Position numbers and translations under genes: made by a program. The notes beneath the pieces are model-generated. The model made no database searches. It saw only the letters and a list, made by a program, of their open reading frames with translations, and was not told the DNA's origin. DNA of 64,000 nucleotides from Alphaproteobacteria bacterium (GTDB taxonomy: Bacteria > Pseudomonadota > Gammaproteobacteria > Burkholderiales > Burkholderiaceae_C), in the NCBI GenBank assembly GCA_030054175.1, contig JASGCM010000001.1:124001-188000 (forward strand). The letters run 5' to 3'. This document shows, in pieces, positions 30,755-42,702 of this stretch (position 1 is the stretch's first letter; each line of letters begins with the position of its first letter).

Positions 30755-31228
30755 TCACTTGTTCGCGGTGGCAGGTTCTGCCGCCTTGTTATAAAGGAAT
30801 TGACTGATCAGGTTTTCCAACACCACCGCCGACTGAGTTTGCTGGATCCGATCACCGGAGGCCAAGTTTTTATCATCCGAACCGGCCTCAATGCCAATGT
30901 ACTGCTCACCCAACAAGCCGCTGGTGAGGATTTTCAGGGAGCTGTCTTTCGGGAATTTGTAACGATCTTCGATGTCGATGCGCACCAAGGCCTGAAAGGT
31001 CTGGTCATCAAAACCAATGCTTTGCACTCGCCCCACCACCACACCGGCACTCTTCAAAGGCGCTTGGGGCTTCAATCCACCGATGTTATCGAATCGCGAC
31101 GTGACCGCGTAGGTGCTCTGAAAACTGAGCGTGAGCAAATTGGCCGATTTCAAGGCCAGAAACAACAGGGCGAACGCACCCAGTAGGACCAGCAGACCTA
31201 CCCATACGTCATTTCTAGAGCGTTGCAT
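30755..31228 (-). CDS. mlaD: MCE protein MlaD (mirror copy)
   Basis: Mirror of 16425-16898, identical 157 residues. Confidence 0.93.
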   Translation of the reverse strand: MQRSRNDVWVGLLVLLGAFALLFLALKSANLLTLSFQSTYAVTSRFDNIGGLKPQAPLKSAGVVVGRVQSIGFDDQTFQALVRIDIEDRYKFPKDSSLKILTSGLLGEQYIGIEAGSDDKNLASGDRIQQTQSAVVLENLISQFLYNKAAEPATANK

Positions 31229-31241
31229 GTGCGCTTTCCTT

Positions 31242-32021
31242 TCAAATGCTGAACATCAGGGCCGTGAGGATGAAATCGAGCCCCAACACGGCCAACGAGG
31301 CCACCACCACAGTCCGCGTGGTGGCGCGTGACACGCCCTCGGGCGTGGGCAGGGCTTGAAAGCCTTGGTAAACGGCGACAAAGGTGACGGTGATGCCAAA
31401 TACAAGGCTCTTGACCACGCCATTGCCGACATCTTTCCAGACATCGACACCGCCTTGCATCTGCCCCCAGAAAGACCCCGGGTCAACACCGATCATCACG
31501 ACGCCGACCACCCAACCACCCAATATGCCCACGGCACTGAACACCGCCGCCAAGATCGGCATGGTGATGATGCCGGCCCAGAAACGCGGGGCCAGAATGC
31601 GTTTGACGGGGTCAACCGCCATCATGTCCATGGCGCTGAGTTGCTCGCCTGCCTTCATCAGACCGATCTCGGCCGTCAGGGAGGTGCCGGCCCGTCCAGC
31701 AAAAAGCAAGGCCGTGACCACAGGTCCGAGTTCTCGGACCAGGCTCAGCGCCACCAGCAACCCCAAGGCCGACGCCGAACCGTAGCGCTGTAAGGTGTAG
31801 TAACCCTGCAAACCCAGCACGAAACCGACAAATAAGCCAGAGACCGAGATGATGGCCAGCGAATGGTTGCCCAAAAAATGGATCTGATCTCTCACCAGCC
31901 CAAAACGACGCAGTGTCGAAACGGCCAAAGTCAGCAGTTTCAGAAACAGGCGAGTGCCGTGCCCCAGATGGGCCAGTTGTTCGCGGGTGGACGCACCCAG
32001 ATTGGCGAGCCAGTCGATCAT
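31242..32021 (-). CDS. mlaE: Permease MlaE (mirror copy)
   Basis: Mirror of 15632-16411, identical 259 residues, ATGA-coupled to mlaF. Confidence 0.94.
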   Translation of the reverse strand: MIDWLANLGASTREQLAHLGHGTRLFLKLLTLAVSTLRRFGLVRDQIHFLGNHSLAIISVSGLFVGFVLGLQGYYTLQRYGSASALGLLVALSLVRELGPVVTALLFAGRAGTSLTAEIGLMKAGEQLSAMDMMAVDPVKRILAPRFWAGIITMPILAAVFSAVGILGGWVVGVVMIGVDPGSFWGQMQGGVDVWKDVGNGVVKSLVFGITVTFVAVYQGFQALPTPEGVSRATTRTVVVASLAVLGLDFILTALMFSI

Positions 32022-32830
32022 GCACGCCCCCGCAAACCGAAGTCAGACGCTCGCTCAGGCGCAGGATGGTGAAAACGCACGGGCCCTTCGGGAGCAGCCG
32101 TCACGAACTGGTGCACCAAGGGATCACTGCTGTGGCGCACCTCGTCGGGCGTACCTTGGGCGGCGATGCAACCGTTGGCCAAAATGATCACTTGATCTGC
32201 GATATGGAAGGTTTCATCCAAATCGTGAGAGACCAATAAAGTAGTCAATCCCAAGGAATCATTCAACTGGCGAATCAACCGCGCTGCTGTGCCCAATGAA
32301 ATCGGATCCAGACCGGCAAAAGGCTCGTCGTACATGACCAACTCGGGGTCCAGGGCAATGGCTCGGGCCAAGGCGACCCGGCGTGCCATGCCGCCCGAGA
32401 TCTGACTGGGCATGAGGTCGCGCGCCCCGCGCAAACCCACCGCTTCGAGCTTCATCAAGACGATGTCGCGGATCAAGGCCTCGGACAAAGCGGTGTGTTC
32501 ACGCAAAGGGAAGGCCACGTTGTCAAAGACACTGAGGTCGGTGAACAAGGCGCCGAACTGGTAGAGCATGCCCATGCGACGGCGAATGGCGTAAAGCCCC
32601 TGGGGATCAAGCGCGCCGACCTCTTGTCCGTCAAAAGTCAAAGTCCCGCACTGCGCGCTGTACTGACCACCGATCAGGCGCAACACTGTGGTTTTACCGC
32701 CGCCAGACGCCCCCATCAGGGCCGTGACCTTGCCACGCGGCACCGACAGCGTGATGCCGTCGAGGATGACACGTTCACGATACCCAAAAGTCAGGTCGGT
32801 GAGTTGGACGAGTGGATCCGGCGGGTTCAT
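32018..32830 (-). CDS. mlaF: ATPase MlaF (mirror copy)
   Basis: Mirror of 14823-15635 using the same internal ATG (270 residues). The 83-base gap to gltD has no obvious terminator. Confidence 0.93.
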   Translation of the reverse strand: MNPPDPLVQLTDLTFGYRERVILDGITLSVPRGKVTALMGASGGGKTTVLRLIGGQYSAQCGTLTFDGQEVGALDPQGLYAIRRRMGMLYQFGALFTDLSVFDNVAFPLREHTALSEALIRDIVLMKLEAVGLRGARDLMPSQISGGMARRVALARAIALDPELVMYDEPFAGLDPISLGTAARLIRQLNDSLGLTTLLVSHDLDETFHIADQVIILANGCIAAQGTPDEVRHSSDPLVHQFVTAAPEGPVRFHHPAPERASDFGLRGRA

Positions 32831-32913
32831 GCGCAAGGCGATCTGCCGGGGGTGAGTCGGCACCAGTTAGTGAACCGCAGATTTTACCCCTCACCGGGGA
32901 AATCCCTGACGTC

Positions 32914-34395
32914 TTATCGGGGAAGACTGGTTTGCCCCATCAGGAACTGATCGACGGCGCGAGCGGCTTGGCGGCCTTCGCGGATGGCCCAAACCACCAG
33001 CGACTGGCCACGGCGCATGTCGCCAGCAGCGAAGACCTTGGGCACATTGGTGATGTAGCCCGTCTGGTCTTCGGTGCCGGCCTTGGCGTTGCCACGAACG
33101 TCTTTGTCAACACCAAAGGCTTCCAGCACGGTCGCCAAGGGGTTGGTAAAGCCCATGGCCAGCAGCACCATGTCGGCCGGCCACTCTTTTTCGGTGCCGG
33201 GCACTTCGGTGAGCTTGCCGTCCTTCATCTCGACATGCACGGTCTTCAAACCGGTGAGCTTGCCGTCCTTGCCCAAAAATTCCTTGGTAGAGATGGCGAA
33301 CTCGCGCCTGAGCAACCCTTTTTCCTGGCTCTCTTCATGGCTGGAGCTGGTGCGCAGCTTCAGCGGCCAATAAGGCCACACCAAAGGCTTGTTTTCTTCT
33401 TCTGGGGGCATGGGCATGACTTCGAACTGGGTGACGCTTTGGGCGCCATGGCGGGTGCTGGTGCCCACGCAGTCGCTGCCAGTGTCGCCGCCACCAATCA
33501 CGATGACGTTCTTGTCGTCGGCGCGCAGCTGGTCCTTGATCTTGTCGCCAGCCACGACTTTGTTTTGTTGGGGCAGGAACTCCATGGCGAAATAAACACC
33601 AGTCAGGTCACGGCCCGGCACGGGCAAATCGCGCGATTGCTCGGAGCCACCAGCCAACAGCACGGCATCGAATTCTTTCATCAATTGCTCGGCGCTGACG
33701 ACTTCCTTGGCCCAGTTGGTGACTTTGGCGCTTGGCGGCAAATTGGCGACCAGCACGCCGGTGCGGAAAGTCACGCCTTCAGCTTCCATTTGCTTGACGC
33801 GGCGATCAATGTGAGACTTCTCCATTTTGAAGTCGGGGATGCCGTAACGCAGCAAGCCACCGACGCGGTCGTTTTTCTCAAACACCGTCACGGCGTGGCC
33901 GACGCGGGCCAGCTGCTGGGCGGCGGCCAGTCCGGCGGGGCCGGAACCCACGATAGCAACAGTCTTGCCGGTCTTGACCGCGGCCGGGCGCGGTGTGACC
34001 CATCCCTCGGACCAGGCGCGGTCGATGATGGCGTGCTCGATCGACTTGATGCCGACCGGGTCATTGTTGACGTTGACCACACAGGCGGCTTCGCAAGGTG
34101 CCGGGCAGATGCGTCCAGTGAACTCGGGGAAATTGTTGGTGCTGTGCAGCACTTCGATGGTGTTGCGCCAGTCGCCCTGATACACCAGGTCGTTGAAGTC
34201 GGGGATGATGTTGTTGACCGGACAGCCGTTGTTGCAAAACGGCGTGCCGCAATCCATGCAGCGCGCGCTTTGCACCTTGGCCTGGCTCTGGTCGAGCGTG
34301 ATGACAAATTCTTTGTAGTTTTTGACACGCTCGGCGACCGGGGCGTAGCCCTCTTCGATGCGCTCAAATTCCATGAAGCCGGTGACTTTTCCCAT
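32914..34395 (-). CDS. gltD: Glutamate synthase small subunit (mirror copy)
   Basis: Mirror of 13258-14739; identical 493 residues with both cysteine clusters and dinucleotide-binding loops. Confidence 0.96.
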   Translation of the reverse strand: MGKVTGFMEFERIEEGYAPVAERVKNYKEFVITLDQSQAKVQSARCMDCGTPFCNNGCPVNNIIPDFNDLVYQGDWRNTIEVLHSTNNFPEFTGRICPAPCEAACVVNVNNDPVGIKSIEHAIIDRAWSEGWVTPRPAAVKTGKTVAIVGSGPAGLAAAQQLARVGHAVTVFEKNDRVGGLLRYGIPDFKMEKSHIDRRVKQMEAEGVTFRTGVLVANLPPSAKVTNWAKEVVSAEQLMKEFDAVLLAGGSEQSRDLPVPGRDLTGVYFAMEFLPQQNKVVAGDKIKDQLRADDKNVIVIGGGDTGSDCVGTSTRHGAQSVTQFEVMPMPPEEENKPLVWPYWPLKLRTSSSHEESQEKGLLRREFAISTKEFLGKDGKLTGLKTVHVEMKDGKLTEVPGTEKEWPADMVLLAMGFTNPLATVLEAFGVDKDVRGNAKAGTEDQTGYITNVPKVFAAGDMRRGQSLVVWAIREGRQAARAVDQFLMGQTSLPR

Positions 34396-34424
34396 GATGA
34401 TTCCCTTGCTTCCTCTGACAGGCC

Positions 34425-37400
34425 TTAGGCGGCCACGGGTTGAGCCGCTTTGCGGGCATTGATTTCGCCCAGAGCGCGCTTGTATTCGGTCGGGAACACT
34501 TTGACGAACTTGGTGCGGGCGTTGACCCAGTCATCCAGCAGTTCGCGGGCGCGGCGGCTGCCGGTCCACTTGAAGTGATCTTCGAGCAGCTTCTTGAGTT
34601 GCGTCTCGTCGGCCTGGTCGTTGTGCCAGAACTTGCGCTCGAGCTGCGCATCTTGCTCTGCGGCAGGCAGCACTTTCTCCATGCTGACCATGGCGGTGTT
34701 GCAACGCTGGGCAAACTGGCCGTCTTCGTCGAAGACATAGGCCACGCCTCCGCTCATGCCAGCGGCGAAGTTGCGACCGGTCTTGCCCAAAACAGCCACC
34801 GTGCCACCGGTCATGTATTCACAACCATGGTCACCGGTGCCTTCCACCACGGCAGTGGCGCCCGATAAGCGAACCGCGAATCGTTCGCCGGCAACACCAG
34901 CGAAGTAGGCCTCGCCTCGGGTGGCGCCGTACATGACCGTGTTGCCGACGATGATGTTTTGCGAAGCCTCGCCTCGGAAGTCCAAACTCGGTCGCACCAC
35001 CACGCGGCCCCCCGAGAGGCCCTTGCCGGTATAGTCGTTGGCGTCACCGATGAGGTAAAGGGTCACTCCCTTGCACAAGAAGGCCCCAAAAGACTGACCA
35101 CCCGTGCCTTCGAGCTGGATGCGGATGGTGTCGTCGGGCAAGCCTTCGGGATGCACTTTGGTGATGGCACCAGACAACATTGCGCCGACCGAGCGGTTGA
35201 CATTGCGTGCGGCTTCCATGAACTGTACCTTTTCGCCCTTGTCTATGGCTGGAAGGCTCTTGGCGATCAGCACGTTGTCCAGGGCTTTCTCCAAACCGTG
35301 GTCTTGCTCTGCGACATGACGCACCGGGACCTCGGCGCCCACTTGGGGCACAGCCAACAGACGGCTGAAATCCAGACCACGGGCCTTCCAGTGCTCGATG
35401 CCTTTGCGCATGTCGAGCAAATCGCTGCGACCAATCAGATCGTCGAATTTGGCAATGCCCAGTTGCGCCATGATCTGGCGCACTTCCTCCGCAACAAAGA
35501 AGAAGAAATTCACCACATGCTCGGGCTTGCCGGCGAATTTCTTGCGCAAGGTCGGGTCTTGGGTAGCCACCCCCACCGGGCAGGTGTTCAGGTGGCACTT
35601 GCGCATCATGATGCACCCCTCGACCACCAGGGGCGCGGTGGAAAAACCGAACTCGTCGGCACCGAGCAAGGCACCGATGGCAACATCTCGACCGGTCTTC
35701 ATCTGACCATCGGCCTGAACGCGGATGCGGCCGCGCAAACGGTTCAACACCAGGGTTTGCTGGGTTTCGGCCAAACCGATTTCCCAAGGCGAACCGGCGT
35801 GCTTGATCGAAGACCAGGGCGAGGCACCCGTGCCGCCGTCATGGCCTGAAATCACCACATGATCGCTCTTGCATTTGGCGACGCCGGCGGCGATGGTACC
35901 CACGCCGACTTCAGACACCAGCTTGACGCTGATGCTGGCGTGCGGTGCCACGTTTTTCAGATCGTGGATCAACTGGGCCAAGTCTTCAATGGAATAAATG
36001 TCGTGGTGCGGCGGGGGCGAAATGAGCCCCACGCCAGGGACGCTGTAGCGCAGTTTACCGATGTACTCGGACACTTTGCCGCCGGGCAACTGCCCCCCCT
36101 CGCCGGGCTTGGCCCCCTGTGCCATCTTGATCTGGATCTGGTCCGAACTCGACAGGTAGTCGGCGGTCACGCCAAAGCGACCTGAGGCCACCTGCTTGAT
36201 GCGTGAACGCAAGCTGTCTCCATCGTTCAGCGGCATGTCGACTTCGACTTGGGCATCACCGATGACGCTCTTTAAAGTCTCACCCTTCTTGATGGGGATG
36301 CCCTTGAGTTCATTGCGATAACGGGCCGGGTCTTCGCCACCTTCCCCAGTGTTGCTTTTGCCGCCGATGCGGTTCATGGCAATCGCCAGCGTGGCATGCG
36401 CCTCGGTCGAGATCGAACCCAGCGACATGGCGCCTGTGGCAAAACGCTTGACGATCTCGGACGCAGGCTCCACCTGTTCTAGAGGAATCGCTTTGGATGG
36501 CTCGATCCTGAACTCGAACAAGCCGCGCAATGTCATGTGGCGTTTGTTCTGGTCGTTGATGATCTGAGCATACTCTTTGTAGGTGTTGAAGTTGCCGGCA
36601 CGTGCACTGTGCTGCAACTTGGCAATGGCGTCTGGCGTCCACATGTGTTCTTCGCCGCGCGCACGCCAAGCGTATTCACCGCCGGTCTCGAGCATATGGG
36701 CCAACACGGGGTCATCGCCAAATGCGGCCTTGTGCATGCGCAGGGCCTCTTCAGCCATCTCAAAGACGCCGATGCCTTCGATGAGACTGGCGGTGCCGGT
36801 GAAGTACTGATCGATGGTTTCCTTGTTGATGCCGATGGCCTCGAACAACTGGGCACCGCAATAAGACATGTAGGTGCTCACGCCCATCTTCGACATGATC
36901 TTGGACAGGCCTTTGCCGATCGCCTTCACATAGTTGTAAATGGCTTTGTCGGCCGACAAATCACCCGGCAGATCCTGGTGGATCGACTGTAGGGTTTCCA
37001 TGGCGAGATAAGGATGTACCGCTTCGGCGCCGTAACCGGCCAAAACGCCAAAGTGATGAACCTCGCGCGCAGTGGCGGTTTCCACCACCAGACCGGCGGT
37101 GGTGCGCAGGCCTTCGCGCACCAGGTGTTGGTGGATGGCAGACAGCGCCAGCAGCGCGGGCACAGCGACTTGGTGCGCGTTCACGCCAAGGTCGCTGATG
37201 ATCAAGATGTTATGGCCGCTCTGGATGGCGTCGACCGCTTCGGCGCACAACGAGGCCAACTTGGCCTCCACGCCCTCTCTGCCCCAGTTCACGGGGTAAG
37301 TGATGTCCAGCGTGTGGCTGCGGAATTTGCCCTGGGTGCGTTCGTCGATCGCACGCAGCTTGGCCATGTCCTGGAAGTCCAGGATGGGTTGGCTGACCTC

Positions 37401-39110
37401 CAGGCGCATCGGGGGATTGACCTGGTTGATGTCCAGCAGGTTAGGCTTGGGACCGATGAAGGACACCAAAGACATCACAATCGCTTCGCGGATCGGATCG
37501 ATGGGCGGGTTGGTCACCTGTGCGAACAACTGTTTGAAGTAGTTGTACAACGGTTTGTTTTTGTCAGACAAGACGGCCAAGGGGCTGTCATTACCCATCG
37601 AACCGATACCTTCTTCGCCATTGGCCGCCATGGGCGCCATCAAGAATTTGATGTCTTCCTGGGTGTAACCAAAGGCCTGTTGGCGGTCGAGCAAGGTGGC
37701 TTGCGGGGGAACGGGCGCTTCGGTGGCGCTTTCTACATCGTCAAGCTTCACGCGCAGGTTTTCAATCCACTGCTTGTAGGGCTTGGTGCTGGACAAACTG
37801 GCTTTTAGCTCTTCGTCATCGATCATGCGCCCCTGTTCGAGATCGATCAGGAACATCTTGCCGGGCTGCAGGCGCCACTTGCGAACGATCTTGCTCTCGG
37901 GCACGGGCAACACGCCCGACTCGGAACCCATGATCACCATATCGTCATCGGTGATGCAGTAACGCGAGGGGCGCAGACCGTTGCGGTCCAACGTCGCACC
38001 GATCTGGCGCCCATCCGTGAACACGATCGAAGCCGGGCCGTCCCAGGGCTCGAGCATGGCGGCATGGTATTCATAAAAGGCCTTGCGACGCTCATCCATG
38101 GTGGTGTGCTGCTCCCAAGGTTCGGGGATCATCATCATCACCGCTTGGCTGATCGGGTAACCGGCCATGGTCAGAAGTTCCAGACAGTTATCGAACGTCG
38201 CGGTGTCCGACTGGTCCGGGAAACTGATGGGATAGAGTTTTTTCAGGTCTTCGCCCAGCACAGGAGAGGACATCACGCCTTCACGAGCCTTCATCCAGTT
38301 GTAGTTGCCCTTGACCGTGTTGATTTCGCCGTTGTGAGCGACATAACGGTAGGGGTGAGCCAACGGCCACTCGGGGAAGGTGTTGGTTGAAAAGCGCTGG
38401 TGCACCAGGCCCAGGGCCGAGACGCAACGCTCATCTTGCAAATCGTAATAATAAGTGCCGACTTGGTCGGCCAGCAACAGGCCTTTGTAGATGACCGTGC
38501 GGCTGGACATGCTGGGCACATAATATTCTTTGCTGTGCTTGAGCTTCAGGCGCTGGATCGAGGCGCTGGCGGTTTTGCGGATCACATACAACTTGCGCTC
38601 GAGCGCATCTTGCACGATGACGTCGGTGCCGCGACCAATGAAGACTTGACGTATCACAGGCTCTTTTTCACGCACGGCGGGCGACATGGGCATGTCGCGG
38701 TTGGTGGGGACATCGCGCCAGCCCAACAAGACTTGGCCTTCGGCTCGGATCGCGCGCTCCATCTCTTGCTCGCAAGCCAAACGCGATGCGTGTTCCTTGG
38801 GCAGGAAAATCATGCCCACGCCGTACTCGCCTTGCGGCGGCAGGTTCACGCCTTGCTTGGCCATCTCTTCTCGGTACAAGGCGTCGGGCAACTGAATCAG
38901 GATACCGGCTCCATCACCCATGAGCGCATCGGCACCCACCGCACCCCGGTGATCGAGGTTTTCCAGGATCTTCAAGGCTTGGGTAACGATGGTATGGCTT
39001 TTTTGCCCCTTGATATGAGCCACAAAGCCCACGCCGCATGCATCGTGCTCGTTGGCGGGGTCATACAGACCGGAACGTTCAAACCAATCTTTTTCAGCAG
39101 CCGTGGTCAT
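34425..39110 (-). CDS. gltB: Glutamate synthase large subunit (mirror copy)
   Basis: Mirror of 8543-13228. Over 4.7 kb no residue difference from the other copy is visible, the strongest single indication that the arms are not an old duplication. Confidence 0.97.
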   Translation of the reverse strand: MTTAAEKDWFERSGLYDPANEHDACGVGFVAHIKGQKSHTIVTQALKILENLDHRGAVGADALMGDGAGILIQLPDALYREEMAKQGVNLPPQGEYGVGMIFLPKEHASRLACEQEMERAIRAEGQVLLGWRDVPTNRDMPMSPAVREKEPVIRQVFIGRGTDVIVQDALERKLYVIRKTASASIQRLKLKHSKEYYVPSMSSRTVIYKGLLLADQVGTYYYDLQDERCVSALGLVHQRFSTNTFPEWPLAHPYRYVAHNGEINTVKGNYNWMKAREGVMSSPVLGEDLKKLYPISFPDQSDTATFDNCLELLTMAGYPISQAVMMMIPEPWEQHTTMDERRKAFYEYHAAMLEPWDGPASIVFTDGRQIGATLDRNGLRPSRYCITDDDMVIMGSESGVLPVPESKIVRKWRLQPGKMFLIDLEQGRMIDDEELKASLSSTKPYKQWIENLRVKLDDVESATEAPVPPQATLLDRQQAFGYTQEDIKFLMAPMAANGEEGIGSMGNDSPLAVLSDKNKPLYNYFKQLFAQVTNPPIDPIREAIVMSLVSFIGPKPNLLDINQVNPPMRLEVSQPILDFQDMAKLRAIDERTQGKFRSHTLDITYPVNWGREGVEAKLASLCAEAVDAIQSGHNILIISDLGVNAHQVAVPALLALSAIHQHLVREGLRTTAGLVVETATAREVHHFGVLAGYGAEAVHPYLAMETLQSIHQDLPGDLSADKAIYNYVKAIGKGLSKIMSKMGVSTYMSYCGAQLFEAIGINKETIDQYFTGTASLIEGIGVFEMAEEALRMHKAAFGDDPVLAHMLETGGEYAWRARGEEHMWTPDAIAKLQHSARAGNFNTYKEYAQIINDQNKRHMTLRGLFEFRIEPSKAIPLEQVEPASEIVKRFATGAMSLGSISTEAHATLAIAMNRIGGKSNTGEGGEDPARYRNELKGIPIKKGETLKSVIGDAQVEVDMPLNDGDSLRSRIKQVASGRFGVTADYLSSSDQIQIKMAQGAKPGEGGQLPGGKVSEYIGKLRYSVPGVGLISPPPHHDIYSIEDLAQLIHDLKNVAPHASISVKLVSEVGVGTIAAGVAKCKSDHVVISGHDGGTGASPWSSIKHAGSPWEIGLAETQQTLVLNRLRGRIRVQADGQMKTGRDVAIGALLGADEFGFSTAPLVVEGCIMMRKCHLNTCPVGVATQDPTLRKKFAGKPEHVVNFFFFVAEEVRQIMAQLGIAKFDDLIGRSDLLDMRKGIEHWKARGLDFSRLLAVPQVGAEVPVRHVAEQDHGLEKALDNVLIAKSLPAIDKGEKVQFMEAARNVNRSVGAMLSGAITKVHPEGLPDDTIRIQLEGTGGQSFGAFLCKGVTLYLIGDANDYTGKGLSGGRVVVRPSLDFRGEASQNIIVGNTVMYGATRGEAYFAGVAGERFAVRLSGATAVVEGTGDHGCEYMTGGTVAVLGKTGRNFAAGMSGGVAYVFDEDGQFAQRCNTAMVSMEKVLPAAEQDAQLERKFWHNDQADETQLKKLLEDHFKWTGSRRARELLDDWVNARTKFVKVFPTEYKRALGEINARKAAQPVAA

Positions 39111-39144
39111 GGCGCTCTCCTAGGGTATATACGGGGGGATGCAC

Positions 39145-39174
39145 ATCATAAAGGCAATGCAACAGCAATGCCAA
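39145..39174 (-). promoter_or_regulatory. Putative sigma70 promoter of gltBD (mirror copy)
   Basis: Mirror of the TTGGCA-N18-TATGAT element at 8479-8508. Confidence 0.45.
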
Positions 39175-39180
39175 AAAAAT

Positions 39181-39201
39181 AATTGGGGTCTGACCCCAAT
39201 T
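39181..39201 (-). repeat. REP-like palindrome (mirror of 8452-8472)
   Basis: Arms AATTGGGGTC / GACCCCAATT around a central T on the plus strand, next to the gltB promoter. Confidence 0.88.
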
Positions 39202-39227
39202 TATGGTCGTTTTTTTACAACAGTGAA

Positions 39228-39938
39228 TTAATTGGGGACAGATCGATTTCTGGGGTTGCTGACTGGTCGTCCGGCTTGGCCTTTATGGACTCTTCTAGGC
39301 GTATCTTTCTGAATTTTCACCATAAATTGCTTTGATCCGAGCGCCCAACCTTTCATCGCCGATTGGGTCAGGTCTTCCCGGTCTTTGGGGCTCAGTCCAG
39401 CTTCGACCATGGCAGCATAGGCCGCTTCTCGTCCAAATGGGGTGTCCCCTAAGACCCAATACAGTGCGTGCTGATTCACCAATTTGTCGCTGGCCAGCCC
39501 AATGTGGTGCCTGTGACTGGACCAGCGGTAGTCCTTGGGGTCGGCCACCATGCCAGCCCGCACGGGGTTCAAATCGATGTAAATCATGCACGCCAGAAGA
39601 TAGCGCTCACTTTCAACGAGGTTGCTGCGGTAGCGCCCCTCCCACAAAGCACCGGTACGGCCGTGGCGCAAATTGAAGTAACGCACATAGCTGCGTCCGA
39701 CCGCCTGCATCATGCCAGGCAGGCTTTGCGCGGTCTCGGGCGTAGCCAGCAAATGGAAGTGGTTGTCCATGATGACGTAGGCATGGATTGTCACCCCGAA
39801 GGCCTGGGCATGCTGGTGCCACAGATCGAGCAGGCGCTGACGATCAAGATCATCGACCACGATACGCTGGCGGTTCGTGCCGCGCTGGATCACGTGGTGC
39901 GGGTAGCCGGGAACGGTCAGACGGGGAAGGCGTGCCAT
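39228..39938 (-). CDS. REP-associated tyrosine transposase (mirror copy)
   Basis: Mirror of 7715-8425, identical 236-residue HUH transposase. If the palindrome is an artefact, the genome region has one RAYT gene, as is usual for the family. Confidence 0.9.
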   Translation of the reverse strand: MARLPRLTVPGYPHHVIQRGTNRQRIVVDDLDRQRLLDLWHQHAQAFGVTIHAYVIMDNHFHLLATPETAQSLPGMMQAVGRSYVRYFNLRHGRTGALWEGRYRSNLVESERYLLACMIYIDLNPVRAGMVADPKDYRWSSHRHHIGLASDKLVNQHALYWVLGDTPFGREAAYAAMVEAGLSPKDREDLTQSAMKGWALGSKQFMVKIQKDTPRRVHKGQAGRPVSNPRNRSVPN

Positions 39939-39949
39939 GGCAAAAATGA

Positions 39950-40002
39950 AATTGGGGTCTGACCCCAATTATTTGACCCCAATTATTGTGACCCCAATTA
40001 TT
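39950..40002 (-). repeat. Tandem half-REP array with full REP (mirror of 7651-7703)
   Basis: Three copies of the 14-mer, in reverse complement, upstream of the mirror transposase. Confidence 0.86.
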
Positions 40003-40050
40003 GGGCCTGCGGGATGGCCCAGTGTGAGTTTGACTCTATTGGAGGTCTTA

Positions 40051-40920
40051 CTAATTGGGGTCTGACCCCAATTTCGGGAAGCGGGTGTCGATCAGGTCTT
40101 GGAGGCCAAATTGGTCGAGCAAGGCCAGCAGGCGTTGAGCTGCGCTGCGTTTGCTCTGGCCGGTGTATTCGGCCAGGATGAGTTCGTTTTTGAGGCTGTG
40201 CTCCCAGCCCACCAGTTCGGTCACGGTGACTTTGTAGCCTTGAGATTCCAAATACAGGCAGCGCATGACGTTGGTGAGTTGACTGCCCATTTCACGGGTG
40301 TGCAGGGGGTGACGCCAGAGTTCAGCCAAGGGGGTTTGGGACAGGAATAGTGCCTTGTTTTGGCGCAAAAGAGCCGCAGCCTCGGCCTGACAGCAGGGCA
40401 CCAAGACCATGGCGCGGGTTTGTTTGAGCAGGCCAAAGGCAATGGCGTCATCGGTGGCGGTGTCGCAGGCGTGCAAGGCGGTGACGATGTCGATGCGCTC
40501 GGGCAAGTCGGTGCTGGCGCTCGATTGCGCCACGCTGAGGTTCAAAAAAAGCATGCGCTGAAAACCCAGCCGCATGGCCAGGGCCTGACTGCTGGCGACC
40601 AACTCGGTGCGGGTCTCGATGCCCCAAATGGTTCCTGAACCCAACGCCTTGAAGTAGAGGTCATAGAGGATGAAGCCCAAGTACGATTTACCTGCACCGT
40701 GGTCGGCCAGCGTGGGGCCATTCGGGTTGTCCGATACCGTGTCGAGCAGCTTTTCGATGAACTGCACCAGGTGGTAGACCTGTTTGAGTTTGCGGCGGGA
40801 GTCCTGGTTGAGTCGCCCTTCTCGGGTCAGGATGTGCAGGTGCTGCAAGAGTTCCACGGACTGACCGGGGCGCACTTCGGGTGGCAGCACCGACGCGGAG
40901 GCGATGGAATTTTTTTTCAT
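40051..40920 (-). CDS. SAM-dependent methyltransferase-like protein (mirror copy)
   Basis: Mirror of 6733-7602, identical 289 residues with the REP-encoded L-G-S-D-P-N end. Confidence 0.7.
   Translation of the reverse strand: MKKNSIASASVLPPEVRPGQSVELLQHLHILTREGRLNQDSRRKLKQVYHLVQFIEKLLDTVSDNPNGPTLADHGAGKSYLGFILYDLYFKALGSGTIWGIETRTELVASSQALAMRLGFQRMLFLNLSVAQSSASTDLPERIDIVTALHACDTATDDAIAFGLLKQTRAMVLVPCCQAEAAALLRQNKALFLSQTPLAELWRHPLHTREMGSQLTNVMRCLYLESQGYKVTVTELVGWEHSLKNELILAEYTGQSKRSAAQRLLALLDQFGLQDLIDTRFPKLGSDPN
40053..40073 (-). repeat. REP-like palindrome (mirror of 7580-7600)
   Basis: Lies inside the 3' end of the mirror methyltransferase gene and supplies its stop. Confidence 0.88.
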
Positions 40921-41486
40921 GAAGAAGACCGGATGCCCAAGGCTCCCCAACCTTCGGGCCCCAATTCGCGCAGGGTGCGCATGTTGGCCTCAAAGATCGC
41001 CTCGGGCTGGGGAAACGCCTGGTCAGCCTGATCGATGCTGTCCTCGCGCAGGAGATGTAGCACCGGGTAAGGCGATCGGTTGGTGTAGTTGGTGATGTCG
41101 TCGGGGGCAGTGCCAGCGAATTGGTAATGGGGATGGAAACTGGCGATTTGGATGACGCCCACCAAATCGAGGTCTTCGAGGATTTGGTCGGCATCGGCCA
41201 AGCGGTCGTTGAAGTCGAGAAAATCAGACCATGCGTTGGGCAGCACCAGCAAGGTGGTCTCGCGCTTGGTCGCAGACATGCCCACCAAAGCCTGAAGTTC
41301 GTCGGACAGGGCGTCCAGGCACTGGCCGTCATCGGTTGACTCGCAAACTGCTATGTGGATGCGACCTTTGATGTGCGGCGCTTTGGCAAAGGGGCAAAGG
41401 TTCAGGCCAATGACGGCGCGCTCGAGCCAGCGCACCGTCGCATCATGGGCCGGGTTTGGGTTGACCGGTGTCAAAGGACTGGACAT
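40917..41486 (-). CDS. DUF1415 family protein (mirror copy)
   Basis: Mirror of 6167-6736, identical 189 residues. Confidence 0.8.
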   Translation of the reverse strand: MSSPLTPVNPNPAHDATVRWLERAVIGLNLCPFAKAPHIKGRIHIAVCESTDDGQCLDALSDELQALVGMSATKRETTLLVLPNAWSDFLDFNDRLADADQILEDLDLVGVIQIASFHPHYQFAGTAPDDITNYTNRSPYPVLHLLREDSIDQADQAFPQPEAIFEANMRTLRELGPEGWGALGIRSSS

Positions 41487-41490
41487 GCCG

Positions 41491-42702
41491 CTATTGTCGG
41501 ACAAGCGGGTGGCGTGACACGAGACTGGCGAACACCACCCCCAAGATGCAGCAGGTGGCTGTGAAAACCCATGTGAATTGCCACCCTCCCACCGCCATGG
41601 CCAAGGCAGCCGCCAGCGGGGGGCCCAGGAATTGGCCCGTGGCCGAGAGTTGCTGCATCCAACCTACCGTGCTGGCAACCAGATTGGGGGCTGGCGCCAA
41701 GCGCACCGACAGGGAAAACAGCGTGCCTGGAATCAGGCCGCCGACACAGGAAAAAAGCAAGATGCCCGAATAGCGCACCCAGGGCACGCCCAAGGTCAGA
41801 TCGGAAAAAGCCAAGAAACTGCCCAAGGCCATCGCGCCATATCCGATGAGCAAGGTGCTGCGCTCGCTCCAACCCCGTTGCAACAATCGCCCCGACACCA
41901 TGTTGCCACCCATGTTAACGGCAGCAGCCAGCGCGGTCAGCACCGCCAACATGGCACCTTGCACACCCGCGGCGGAATAAATCGAGGGGAGAAAACCGAC
42001 CAGCGACAACCATTGGGCTGAGTAGACGCAAAACATGGCAGCGATCAGCCACGGGCCACTGGCCCCCAGAGTCTGACGCAGGCGAGCAAAGATCGAGGAC
42101 AGATCCAAAGGGGCTCCGTCGGGTTCAGGGTCTGGGGCGACGCCGCGTCTGAGCGCCATCGCCATGAGTGCGCTGAGAAAGGCAAAGAAAAACCACCAAG
42201 ACGACCAGGGTGCGGCCTGCAACCAGAAAGGGCCGACCAACAAGGCGAGGGACATGCCCAAAGGCATGTAGGTGCCCCAATACCCCAAAAAGGGCGCGAG
42301 GCGATCGGACTCGACATGGCGCCGCAACAGGCCGGGGCCAGGCAAGACGGTGAGCAAGAAACCCAACCCCTCGACCACCCGTGAAGCCAGCAAGACCCAC
42401 ACGGTGTGCTCGGATATTCGGTCGGACATGCCCCCCATGAAGCTGCCTGCCGACAAGAGCATGAGCCCAGTCCACATGCTGCGGCGCAGTCCATACCCAT
42501 CGATCCATTGCCCCACCATCAGACCCAGCAACATGCCACTGCCCTGCACCACTGAAAGCAAAAAGCCCGAGTCAAGCAGGCTCAGGCCCAGTTGCGCCTG
42601 CAACCAGGGCAAAGCCGGGGGCAATTTGCCCACCTGCAAGGCGGCCACGCCGCCGGCAGCGATGATCAACCAAGCCTGCCAGGCAGAACGACCATTCACC
42701 AC
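41491..42702 (-). CDS. MFS transporter (mirror copy)
   Basis: Mirror of 4951-6162, GTG start within the dgt 3' end. Confidence 0.83.
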   Translation of the reverse strand: MVNGRSAWQAWLIIAAGGVAALQVGKLPPALPWLQAQLGLSLLDSGFLLSVVQGSGMLLGLMVGQWIDGYGLRRSMWTGLMLLSAGSFMGGMSDRISEHTVWVLLASRVVEGLGFLLTVLPGPGLLRRHVESDRLAPFLGYWGTYMPLGMSLALLVGPFWLQAAPWSSWWFFFAFLSALMAMALRRGVAPDPEPDGAPLDLSSIFARLRQTLGASGPWLIAAMFCVYSAQWLSLVGFLPSIYSAAGVQGAMLAVLTALAAAVNMGGNMVSGRLLQRGWSERSTLLIGYGAMALGSFLAFSDLTLGVPWVRYSGILLFSCVGGLIPGTLFSLSVRLAPAPNLVASTVGWMQQLSATGQFLGPPLAAALAMAVGGWQFTWVFTATCCILGVVFASLVSRHPLVRQ